The position numbers and the translations under genes are program-made. The notes beneath the pieces were generated by a model. It was not told the DNA's origin. It worked only from the letters and a program-made list of their open reading frames with translations, and made no database searches. This document shows, one piece after another, positions 27,656 to 35,408 of a DNA stretch of 64,000 bases (position 1 is its first letter; every line of letters starts with the position of its first letter). The DNA is from Arthrobacter sp. KBS0703 (GTDB lineage: Bacteria > Actinomycetota > Actinomycetes > Actinomycetales > Micrococcaceae): positions 1,550,001 to 1,614,000 of the forward strand of contig NZ_MVDG02000001.1 in NCBI RefSeq assembly GCF_002008315.2, written 5' to 3'.

Positions 27656-27779
27656 GCTACCTCCCGGGCTGCGCCGATAATGAGCGGGACGCTTCATGCC
27701 TATAAGTATGTAGCGCCTCACGACCGAGGACCCAAGCCCACTGATTGACTGCAGTACCTGAGGCCTCTCTGGCCCCTAC

Positions 27780-27800
27780 GCCGTTCCCGGGCGGAACGGC
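27780..27800. terminator. Hairpin between small genes
   Basis: GCCGTTCC (27780-27787) pairs with GGAACGGC (27793-27800), then TATTTATG on the plus strand. It lies 15 bases beyond the stop of the minus-strand gene 27816-27974, so it is probably its terminator although the T-run is on the other side. Confidence 0.5.
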
Positions 27801-27815
27801 TATTTATGTTCAGCG

Positions 27816-27974
27816 CTAACGGCCTTCTCCACGGTGTTTCTTCCGGCGGGCTAAGAACAGACCGCCGGCGACGATGACGATGACGACGGTGCTGGTTGCG
27901 ATTCCTACCGAGAGTCCCGAGAGACTCTGAACCAAGAAGAAAACGGACGGACCAATAACAACCAGGGCCAGCAT
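27816..27974 (-). CDS. Small two-helix membrane protein
   Basis: A 52-residue protein: MLALVVIGPSVFFLVQSLSG as the first helix, TSTVVIVIVAGGLFLA as the second, and a basic tail RRKKHRGEGR. ATG 27974 is preceded by GAGGAA at workable spacing, and the frame is closed by a stop just upstream, so the start is fixed. It is too short for automatic calling. The role is unknown; small membrane proteins of this shape often modulate transporters or sensors. Confidence 0.55.
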   Translation of the reverse strand: MLALVVIGPSVFFLVQSLSGLSVGIATSTVVIVIVAGGLFLARRKKHRGEGR

Positions 27975-28096
27975 CCAGGGCGTTCCTCAAACGTGCACCA
28001 AGGGGGCGGTGATCGACCGGCTTACGGGCGTGATTAACTGAGAGCACTGTGCGCCCGCCCTAAGCCTGGCCAGACATGCGAGGCTTGCGGGAGCGG

Positions 28097-29992
28097 CTAA
28101 CTAGCTCGCGGCGACATTGCGCGCCAGAAGCTTGCAGCATCCTGGCCGCCCTGCATCGCATAAAATTCATCCGGCCTTGTCGCCAAAGTGGTGGCAGGAT
28201 CATTGCCCTCGACAAAGGCGTCAAGCGCCAAATTGAGTGAACCGCGGCTTAAGAACTCGGCGTACTCACGTACGGATCGCACAACGGCGAAGTTCGCAGG
28301 ATTGCCGTGCACCAGTGCGTTACGCACGCGGCGCCGACGAGCCTCTAAAACCGTGCCCTCGGCCGTGTAGTCGTTGATAAGCCCGGTGTAAGTAGGGTGA
28401 TCACCAATGCTGGCAAACATGTGCCCGATCCAAGCCCGCTCATGCTCGAGGCGGCAGAGCGACAGGAAATCATCGGCTCGATCAGCGAGAACCAAGACCC
28501 AAGGGCGTGTCGGGCTATCGGACATCCATTCGCGCGTCAGCTCGTCGAGCAGCGCGCTGGGATCGGATAGTCCGAGCAGGCACATATCAGCGGCGCGCTG
28601 GAGGTCGGCGAGCCAGCGGGCGTGAGCCCACTGCTCACCTAGGAGCGTGAACAAATCATTCGGGTTCATCGCCGCATGCGCCGCCACATGCTGGACGACA
28701 CGATCCGAAAGCGGAACCACGCTGCTGATGTCCGCCTCCGACGGCTTACGTAGCGCCATGTCTCGACCAAATGGATGATCGGCAGTGGTCTGCACCTGAA
28801 TGGCCGCAGCCAGGAACCGGGGCAGCTCCTCGCGAGCAAGTGCCTCCGCAATTCGCGGACTATGCCGCCCAATTGCCTCAGCCGTCATGCCCGCACCATA
28901 GGTGTCATTTGGGAACCCTGTTCGGTTCCGGACAGCCCGGCGTCCAGACTCCGCGTACTCCCCTGAGCGGAGGACCGCGTGCTCCGCGAGCTGCGGGCGG
29001 ATACCGCCAGAACGGTGGAGCGAGACACTCATGATTACGTCGACCATCTCAATGGCCCGCTCCAGCGCGCCCGCGCCAGTGGTGACGCCGAGGTCAACGC
29101 GCACAATAGTGTCGACATAGTCCTCTTCGTCCACTCGCTCTGATATGCGAAAGATGCGGCCGTGCTGTACCAGCTTCCAAAGTTCCTCTTTGTGGTCGAA
29201 CTCGAATCGGCCCGGCTTGGCATTCGGAATCGCCCACTGCGCCACGTAGAACGAGACCCGGCCAGCGGAGAGTCGCACGTTGATGCGTCCTTTGTATCCC
29301 AACCAGACCACGGTGGGTTCGACGTCGACCGGGATTCCCACTAAGGTGCGTGCCTTCGATAGACGCTCGTCGAGGGGCGTGTCCTTCTCGCCGATCGGAA
29401 TATCGTCAGGATCACGGCCGAATGCGATGATCGAGATGAGGTCACGGGCGGTTTGTTCTGCACTCATTCCTCGTCGCTCCAGCTGATCAAACAGGAGCTC
29501 GGCGATTGGGCGATACTCGCGTCGCACCAAGGTTCGGTCCTGTGACGCTGCAACGAGGTCGTCCCAGCTGGCGCGTACTGCGTCATCCTCGACCAGCACG
29601 TTCTGAAGATGGGCCGCGGTGCTTTCTACATCAGTCCATACGGTGTCCGTGCGAGTACCAGGAGGCTGCTCGAGGACAGATCTCGAACTTCCAATGAGAC
29701 GATCAAAGGCCTCACTAAAGGCCGTAAGCGGTCTAACTGTGTGTGCTTTGAGTGATCGGCCTGTCGCTTCAATGGACTCTGCCAGGTCGAGCCGCAACGA
29801 GTCGCGGTTCGGGCGTGGCTTCCAAGCCTCGCTCCCGCTCGCCAGTTGAAGCCACTCGGAGATCTCACACACGATGGTTGTAAGCGGAAGGATTGTGCTC
29901 GATCCGTGGTGAAGGTCGAGCGAGGAGACAAGGGCTTTAAGCCAGTCGGGGTCGTCAGCTGACCAGTGATCGCTCACGTTGTAGTCGATCAT
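28097..29992 (-). CDS. Large hypothetical protein with HEPN-like RX4H motif
   Basis: A 631-residue soluble protein of no family I recognise. It is mostly helical in composition. Near residue 557 it carries RRRVRNALVHGNPANF, where RNALVH fits the RX4-6H signature of HEPN ribonuclease domains, followed by a helical tail (VREYAEFLSRGSLNLALDAF). The central part (GRINVRLSAGRVSFYVAQWA, and VDEEDYVDTIVRVDLGVTTG) resembles a beta-rich sensing domain. HEPN proteins at the end of large mixed-fold proteins are typical of RNA-cutting defence and abortive-infection systems. The start is ATG 29992, just after AAGGAGGAG. It lies in the island between umuD and umuC. Confidence 0.75.
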   Translation of the reverse strand: MIDYNVSDHWSADDPDWLKALVSSLDLHHGSSTILPLTTIVCEISEWLQLASGSEAWKPRPNRDSLRLDLAESIEATGRSLKAHTVRPLTAFSEAFDRLIGSSRSVLEQPPGTRTDTVWTDVESTAAHLQNVLVEDDAVRASWDDLVAASQDRTLVRREYRPIAELLFDQLERRGMSAEQTARDLISIIAFGRDPDDIPIGEKDTPLDERLSKARTLVGIPVDVEPTVVWLGYKGRINVRLSAGRVSFYVAQWAIPNAKPGRFEFDHKEELWKLVQHGRIFRISERVDEEDYVDTIVRVDLGVTTGAGALERAIEMVDVIMSVSLHRSGGIRPQLAEHAVLRSGEYAESGRRAVRNRTGFPNDTYGAGMTAEAIGRHSPRIAEALAREELPRFLAAAIQVQTTADHPFGRDMALRKPSEADISSVVPLSDRVVQHVAAHAAMNPNDLFTLLGEQWAHARWLADLQRAADMCLLGLSDPSALLDELTREWMSDSPTRPWVLVLADRADDFLSLCRLEHERAWIGHMFASIGDHPTYTGLINDYTAEGTVLEARRRRVRNALVHGNPANFAVVRSVREYAEFLSRGSLNLALDAFVEGNDPATTLATRPDEFYAMQGGQDAASFWRAMSPRAS

Positions 29993-30381
29993 CACAACTT
30001 TCTCCTCCTTTAGGGACACATGTCCGCTGCAGTGTAGATGTGTCTCCATGTCCACCTTCGACTATGAAGTAGTACATCATCTGGGAGTGATGGGCTGACT
30101 CAGACGGCGACGGGGCCCGGTGTACGGTGTGCAGTGGCGCAGCTGGCGCACTCAAGACGGCGGTACATCGACCAGGTCGCTGAGTTGGTGCACGGACTTA
30201 AGGCAATTCCGATTCCCGCCGGGCCACATGGTCCCCGCCGGGAATGTGTCCGAGCTCCAGGACATGGCCCTGCCCGGAACCTAAACGCCAGCTTTCGAAA
30301 CCTCAATTTCCCGCAATACCCGATGAAGGATCCTCAACTGGACGCAATGCCCAATGACTTCCGTCGTGCAAGAATCGCCGC
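29993..30381. other. Divergent intergenic region
   Basis: 389 bases between the HEPN-motif gene and the GyrA-like gene. It must hold both promoters. The frame 30134-30418 is open but without a recognised product. Confidence 0.4.
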
Positions 30382-30651
30382 ATGGATGAGGATGGGCGGC
30401 AGACAAGGCAGCAATTGATGATCCTCGATGCCCTGGTACAGGCGATGGATCGGCGTGACGAGGTCTTCCAGATGATTGAGGATTCAGAAGACGGGGACGA
30501 AGCAATCCGTCGGGTGGGTCAGCTGTTGGGTGGGAGAGTTGGCAGCCGGGCAGTCCTCGACCTGCAGGCTAGGAGATTCACCCGAGACCAGCGTCATGCC
30601 CTCGCTTCCCATGCAGAAGAACTTAGATCAAAGTTGCCTGACGGCCGCTGA
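30382..30651 (+). CDS. Stand-alone GyrA/ParC-like coiled-coil fragment protein
   Basis: An 89-residue protein that resembles only the helical gate region of type IIA topoisomerase A subunits: LDALVQAMDRRDEVFQMIED and AIRRVGQLLGG, then SRAVLDLQARRFTRDQRHAL, equivalent to GyrA's AxAILDMRLRRLTGLE. No catalytic tyrosine or DNA-binding winged helix is present. Similar short proteins occur in actinobacteria. It may bind or modulate gyrase, or be an old fragment kept for another use. The frame is closed by plausible composition, but no good ribosome binding site is visible. Confidence 0.6.
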   Translation: MDEDGRQTRQQLMILDALVQAMDRRDEVFQMIEDSEDGDEAIRRVGQLLGGRVGSRAVLDLQARRFTRDQRHALASHAEELRSKLPDGR

Positions 30652-30888
30652 GGACTTCGTGTTCTCCCTTCGATTACTGGTTCCTCGACCGAACGCGTCC
30701 GGACTAGTCACCGATAGAGGTTCTGCGGCTCAGCGATCCGACTTGTCCGGCTTCCCCTTTGCAGAGTAGATCACGGAAACTGGCCCGATTGAGGTTCCTC
30801 ACGCGGATGGTGAATCGCTTCCCGGCCGGCAGCTATCCCGTTGCATCTAGCAAATAACTGAACGACTCGATCTGCAAGACTGTCCCCC

Positions 30889-32379
30889 ATGATGCAGTCG
30901 GTAAACACGAGCTCGCACAACGGGATTACCTCATTCTGGCTGGACCGGGAAGGTCTCTGCACTGGCACCTTGATATTCGGCGTCGGAATGCGCGATGAAC
31001 CACCGACGTTTGCCGGGATCACTCATCTTGTTGAGCACATGCTTTTGCGCATCGCGCAGCCCGCAACCGTGGTGCACGGCGGTACGGTGACCACCGACTC
31101 ACTCCAGTTCTACGCTCTGGGCAGACCAGAGGATGTCGCCGGTTTCCTCAATGCCATCGCGGCCGCCGTATCAACTTTCGAAGCCGTAACAGATGAAGTT
31201 ATCGCCCTTGAAAAGTCCGTCCTCGAGGCCGAGGACGCGCACAAGTTCAGTACTGTCTCCGCCGGCCTGCTGACCTACCGGTACGGGCCGAGCGGCGTGG
31301 GCGCCGCGCAATTCGGGGCACCAGCCACCGCCGGCCTGACCAAAGCTGAAGCCACCGAATGGGCCCGCCGCTGGCTAACCGCCGCCAATGCGGCCCTCAC
31401 CTTCACCGGCCCCTTACCCTCCGCCTTGGACATCCGTCTTCCCGCGGGTAAGCCCGTCAGTCATCATCAGGATCCACCACTCATCACGGCTCCGACACTG
31501 ATCAGGTCCCGGAAACAGGGCGTCGCGCTGTCTCTTCTGGTGCCATCACACGATGCTGGCCTCCTCTGCGAAGCACTGCGATACGAACTCCTGACCCGGC
31601 TCCGGCATGCAGCCGGAATCATCTATTCCGTAGAGAACTTCACAACCGCGATCGATACCGACCAGAGCCAACTCGATCTCATTCTTGATCCGGTCCGGCA
31701 GAACAGCATGCCGGCTCTCAGGGAAGGCGTAAACACCCTGCGCGGCATCGTAGACGCAGGGTTCAGCGAGGATGCCGTCCAGTCAGCACGGCACGCTGTT
31801 ACGGCCGAATTGGGATGGGACGACTACGTTCCCCAGGACTACCTAGACCAACTGGCAATCGACTCACTGCTCGGACGGCGCAGTCGGGACCGGCAGGAAC
31901 TCCTCGACCGGGCGACAGCCATTAGCTCCGCCGAACTCACAAAGACCCTGAGAACCAGTATCGGTTCGCTGATCGTCGCATTCGATAAGTCAGCGAAGCT
32001 TTCCAAGGCAGAGGCCGGAAGCCTGGGGCTCGCGATAGATCGTTATGAGATTTGGCAGCGGAACAACACGCCGAAAAATCATCAGTCTGCAGCAGAAGGC
32101 GACGCTGAGCATCCAACGTGGCGACACAAATCCACCCACACGACGTTGGCACTTACCCCAACACGCCTGATGACTCACACCTCCGGCAAAACGAAGACGA
32201 TCTTCTTGGCCGACGTCGCCGTCGTCGGTGACCGCAGCTGCGGCTGCATCTCACTGATGGACCAACGAGGCAGAAGCTGCGACCTCAACATGGATGAATG
32301 GAAAGCCGGCAAAAAGCTCAGGAAGAAACTGCTCGAAGCATTCCCGCCCGAGATCATCCGATCCTTTCCCGAAGAATAG
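30889..32379 (+). CDS. M16 (insulinase-type) metallopeptidase with C-terminal PH-like domain
   Basis: A 496-residue protein. Residues 15-400 form an M16 protease pair of halves: the inverted zinc motif H46-L-V-E49-H50 in GITHLVEHMLLR, with a third ligand probably Glu113 or Glu115 in EKSVLEAEDAH, and an inactive second half (SLLVPSHDAGLLCEALRYEL). The last 80 residues (TLALTPTRLMTHTSGKTKTI, LADVAVVGDRSCGCISLMD, ending FPPEII) look like a bacterial PH-like domain, which is unusual for the family. No signal peptide. M16 enzymes cut short peptides; a substrate peptide was not found. A convergent gene encodes a membrane protein with a similar PH-like segment. Confidence 0.82.
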   Translation: MMQSVNTSSHNGITSFWLDREGLCTGTLIFGVGMRDEPPTFAGITHLVEHMLLRIAQPATVVHGGTVTTDSLQFYALGRPEDVAGFLNAIAAAVSTFEAVTDEVIALEKSVLEAEDAHKFSTVSAGLLTYRYGPSGVGAAQFGAPATAGLTKAEATEWARRWLTAANAALTFTGPLPSALDIRLPAGKPVSHHQDPPLITAPTLIRSRKQGVALSLLVPSHDAGLLCEALRYELLTRLRHAAGIIYSVENFTTAIDTDQSQLDLILDPVRQNSMPALREGVNTLRGIVDAGFSEDAVQSARHAVTAELGWDDYVPQDYLDQLAIDSLLGRRSRDRQELLDRATAISSAELTKTLRTSIGSLIVAFDKSAKLSKAEAGSLGLAIDRYEIWQRNNTPKNHQSAAEGDAEHPTWRHKSTHTTLALTPTRLMTHTSGKTKTIFLADVAVVGDRSCGCISLMDQRGRSCDLNMDEWKAGKKLRKKLLEAFPPEIIRSFPEE

Positions 32380-32455
32380 AGGCCCGAAAGTCGGCCTTGT
32401 CGGTTGAGTCGACAACCGGCCCGTAAGGCGTTCCCTCAGCTGGAACCACAGGATT

Positions 32456-33271
32456 TCAACCTCGCTCCGGCCGGAACATGAGGTATGCCAACCGTAGGGT
32501 GTTTCCCGCAAGCGCCGCTGCGGCGACGCCCCAGAAAATCACCGCCCGTGTAGCACTGCTTTGGGTGTAGGGATCAAGACTCAAGGCGGAACGGAGAACG
32601 TCCGACTCGTGCCCCGCCAGCCACAACGCGGGTTCTATGGCCAGCCAAACGGCTAGGGCAGCGGAAAGACTCCAGCCAAGAAGTTGGAGAACCGCGAGCC
32701 AGGCATCCCCAACCAAACGCCTTCGGCCTGCGCGCTTCGCGGGCCCTCTCCGGTCCCGTCGGCGTCGGTAAGTTGGAGGGTCGTAACTGCGGTCCTCTCC
32801 ATACGCTGCAGATTCTGGCCGCTCCACGGGCGGGCCTACAAGCTGCTCTCGCAGCCGTTCCAGCGTTCGCGTGTTGTGCTCACGGACGATTCCCGCGAGC
32901 CCGCCAGCGAGATCTGTAAATGCGATCAACTGGGACACCCGCACATCGCCAGCTGGGGCTATCCACACCAGCTGGCCCAACGGGGTTATGTCCAAAACGC
33001 TCCCACGGGCGATCTTCCTGTCGCGGAACAAACCCTTTATGTGGACCTCTGTCGGTGTAAGACGGACCCCGAGTCTCCAGTTTCGCCAGCTGAACCAGAG
33101 CAGGAGCACGCCGACGCAACTCAAGAAGACCAGCTCCTCGGTGGGCGCGCCAGACGGGGTCGACAGGGGAACTAAACCTTCATGAATCACAACGCCCAGG
33201 GACAGCAGAAAAAACGCAAACATGGCGACGCGGGAAACAAACAGCTGATGAAAAACTGCTTCATCCCCCAT
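32456..33271 (-). CDS. Membrane protein with PH-like domain
   Basis: A 271-residue protein with four probable membrane segments: about 17-32 and 46-60 near the N-terminus, and 198-218 and 245-263 near the C-terminus. Between the pairs lies a cytosolic region that starts RLTPTEVHIKGLFRDRKIAR and IAPAGDVRVSQLIAFTDLAG, similar in pattern to bacterial PH-like membrane proteins, followed by a basic linker (RRRRDRRGPAKRAGRRR). Function unknown. It is convergent with the M16 gene (76 bases), and the two may belong to one module because both carry a TPT-type beta domain. Confidence 0.65.
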   Translation of the reverse strand: MGDEAVFHQLFVSRVAMFAFFLLSLGVVIHEGLVPLSTPSGAPTEELVFLSCVGVLLLWFSWRNWRLGVRLTPTEVHIKGLFRDRKIARGSVLDITPLGQLVWIAPAGDVRVSQLIAFTDLAGGLAGIVREHNTRTLERLREQLVGPPVERPESAAYGEDRSYDPPTYRRRRDRRGPAKRAGRRRLVGDAWLAVLQLLGWSLSAALAVWLAIEPALWLAGHESDVLRSALSLDPYTQSSATRAVIFWGVAAAALAGNTLRLAYLMFRPERG

Positions 33272-33507
33272 GAAGCCACTCCCTTCCCAACGGCTCTCAC
33301 CTTGGTTGTTCGAAACTTAGTGCGGCTCCGATGATTCCAGTTTCAAATGTTGAACCTGAGAACACCAAACCAGCCAACCGGCGCCGGTCCGGCCCGGGAA
33401 GGCCTCACGAGCTAGAGGATGTCCCCGCAAGGGTTCTTGAAAGCGATAGCAGCCCCCAACCCAAGGTGACGAAGGACAAATTGTCAGAGTCCGACAGTAC
33501 ACTGTAT
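33272..33507. other. Intergenic region upstream of the second SOS box
   Basis: Part of a 432-base gap before umuC; no gene recognised. Downstream of the SOS box a short frame starts at GTG 33537 (MCFDCMVGVVLAVRSG, 35 codons) in the position where umuD starts after the first SOS box, but it is not UmuD. Confidence 0.4.
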
Positions 33508-33523
33508 TCGAACATATATACGA
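33508..33523 (+). promoter_or_regulatory. SOS box (LexA operator) upstream of umuC
   Basis: TCGAACATATATACGA, one base different from the umuD box at 23009-23024, with the same downstream context (AAAGG then GTGTGTC). The two promoters are clearly duplicates of one another. Confidence 0.8.
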
Positions 33524-33703
33524 AAAAGGGTGTGTCGTGTGCTTCGATTGCATGGTGGGCGTGGTATTAGCGGTGAGGTCTGGCCAGCGGCATCCCGCCC
33601 CGCAGATCGCGTGGTCACTTCCGGGAAAGCGCCACAATGAATAACACCACTTACCGGCATGAGGAAGCCCTGTCTGGCGCGCGTTTTTGCGTTGGGGTGT
33701 GCG

Positions 33704-35002
33704 ATGTCTAGGCCGGCGGTGATGCGGCGGATGCCGCAGATCGCCCATGTGGATGTGAACTGCTTCTACGCCTCGGCCGAGCGTGCCTTCAACCCGTCGC
33801 TGGAGGGCCGGCCGGTGGTGGTTCTGTCCAACAACGACGGGTGCGCGGTGACCCGCTCCCCCGAGGCGAAGGCCCTGGGCATCCCGATGGGCGAACCCTG
33901 GTTCAAACTCGCCCCGCGCGCGAAGGAATGGGGCCTCGTCGCGCTCTCTTCCAACTATGAGCTCTATGGGGACATCAGCGCTCGGGTGATGGAGCTGCTG
34001 GGCCGGTACTCGGCCTGGCTCGAGGTCTACAGCATCGACGAGGCCTTCCTCGGCGTCAAAGGCTCCCCCGCCGAGCTGGAGGCCCTGGGCCGGGCCATGA
34101 AAGCCGCAGTCCGCCGGCACGTCGGCGTGCCAGTCTGCGTCGGGATCGCCCCCACCAAAACCCTCGCGAAGCTGTGCAACAAATGGGCCAAACACAACCC
34201 CGCCTTCGGCGGGGTCTGCCACTGGGAGTCCGTCCCCGCCCCTGCACGGGAGGTGCTGCTGGGGCGGTTGTCCGTGGAGGAGATCTGGGGCGTCGCCGGC
34301 CGGCTGACCAAGCGCCTGAACGCGATCGGCATCCACACGATTCTCGACCTCACGTGCGTGGATCCGGTTGCGATCCGGGACAAGTTCTCCGTGGTCATGA
34401 TGCGCACCGTCCTGGAACTGCAGGGCACACCCTGCATCCCGATGGAGGAAGAACGCATCGGCCGGGACCAGCTGATCTTCTCCCGCTCCTTCGCCACCCC
34501 CGTCACCACCCGGGCCGGGCTCCGGCAGGTCCTCTCCGTCTACGGCCAACAAGCCAGCGCACGGCTGGGCAAGCACGGGCTGCAGGCCAAGGTCCTCACC
34601 GCGTTCGCCGGCACCTCACACTACAACCAGCACCAGGCCTCCTGCCCGTCCGTGTGCGTGGCACTGCCGATGCCGACCGCAGACCCGGTCCTGCTCACCC
34701 GCGCCGCGCACGCGCTGCTGCCCGCCATCCAGGAAGGCCTCAACTACGCCCGCGCCGGGATCATGGTCACCGACCTGCGCCCCACCGGCAACCAATCACC
34801 CCTGCAGCCCTTCGAAAACCCGCACGAAGAACGCCACATCGGCACCCTCCTCGAAGACGTCACCCGCCGGTACGGGCGCGGCGCCATCGGCCTGGGCCAC
34901 GCCGGCATCAAAACCGGCCTCGACTGGACCATGAAACGCGACATGCTCTCCCCCCGCTACACCACCCACTGGGACGAACTCCCCCTCGTCAAAGCCGCCT
35001 GA
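33704..35002 (+). CDS. umuC: Y-family DNA polymerase, UmuC type
   Basis: A 432-residue translesion polymerase. Active-site motifs: IAHVDVNCFYASAER (first Asp), PVVVLSNNDGCAVTRSPEAK and YSIDEAFLGV (catalytic Asp-Glu). Next come helix-hairpin-helix elements (VEEIWGVAGRLTKRLNAIGI), a little-finger region, and a DUF4113-like C-terminus (GLDWTMKRDMLSPRYTTHWD). It copies past lesions at low fidelity, normally with UmuD'. ATG 33704 is preferred (GGGG 6 bases upstream); 33659 is possible. It has its own SOS box but no adjacent umuD. Confidence 0.93.
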   Translation: MSRPAVMRRMPQIAHVDVNCFYASAERAFNPSLEGRPVVVLSNNDGCAVTRSPEAKALGIPMGEPWFKLAPRAKEWGLVALSSNYELYGDISARVMELLGRYSAWLEVYSIDEAFLGVKGSPAELEALGRAMKAAVRRHVGVPVCVGIAPTKTLAKLCNKWAKHNPAFGGVCHWESVPAPAREVLLGRLSVEEIWGVAGRLTKRLNAIGIHTILDLTCVDPVAIRDKFSVVMMRTVLELQGTPCIPMEEERIGRDQLIFSRSFATPVTTRAGLRQVLSVYGQQASARLGKHGLQAKVLTAFAGTSHYNQHQASCPSVCVALPMPTADPVLLTRAAHALLPAIQEGLNYARAGIMVTDLRPTGNQSPLQPFENPHEERHIGTLLEDVTRRYGRGAIGLGHAGIKTGLDWTMKRDMLSPRYTTHWDELPLVKAA

Positions 35003-35131
35003 CAAACACCCCCACGACCAGCACCAACCCGAAAGACAAACAAATGACCATCACCCACGAACCCCGCACCACCAGCCCCTTCCGGCCCCACACCCAAGAC
35101 CGCGCCCGCACCGGCGAAGCCCGCGGTACAG

Positions 35132-35359
35132 GTGCGGTTCAACGCCGCCGGAACTCCCCTGGCCGTCCGCCGCCATGACGGGCAGATCTGGGCGGTCGCA
35201 GCCGAACCAGTGCACTGGTTCGAACGCTGCGACTGGTGGCACACCGGCACAGGGGCCGCCACCGGCTCCGGGGACCTGGTCAGCGTCGAACACTGGCGCG
35301 TCCAAGTCCGCGTTATCTACCCTCGGTTGGGGTTCACAGCCATGTGTGTTCTGAACTAG
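35132..35359 (+). pseudogene. DUF6504-like gene truncated by the Tn554-like element
   Basis: The frame reads VRFNAAGTPLAVRRHDGQIW, AVAAEPVHWFERCDWW and SVEHWRVQVR, which fits the N-terminal two thirds of the DUF6504 proteins found next to Y-family polymerases in actinobacteria. From codon RVIYPRLG on (about 35311) the similarity stops and the frame ends at 35359. The break coincides with the first TTATCTACCC repeat, taken as the element's left end. The natural start is also unclear: an ATG at 35044 is in another frame. Confidence 0.6.
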
Positions 35360-35391
35360 GGTCGTCTCGGAACGCACGGATTATCTACCCC
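35313..35391. repeat. Direct repeat at the left end of the Tn554-like element
   Basis: TTATCTACCC occurs at 35313-35322 and again at 35381-35390, 68 bases apart, just before tnpA. Repeats of this kind are candidate recombinase binding sites or the crossover core. Confidence 0.5.
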
Positions 35392-35408
35392 TGACGAGGT
35401 ACGTTCGT

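Noticed and set aside
33537..33644. Remnant of umuD after the second SOS box
   Set aside because: The GTG frame MCFDCMVGVV shows no UmuD similarity; only the promoter is shared.
34174..35178. 334-codon frame overlapping umuC
   Set aside because: It is umuC read in another frame; Arg/His/Pro-rich.
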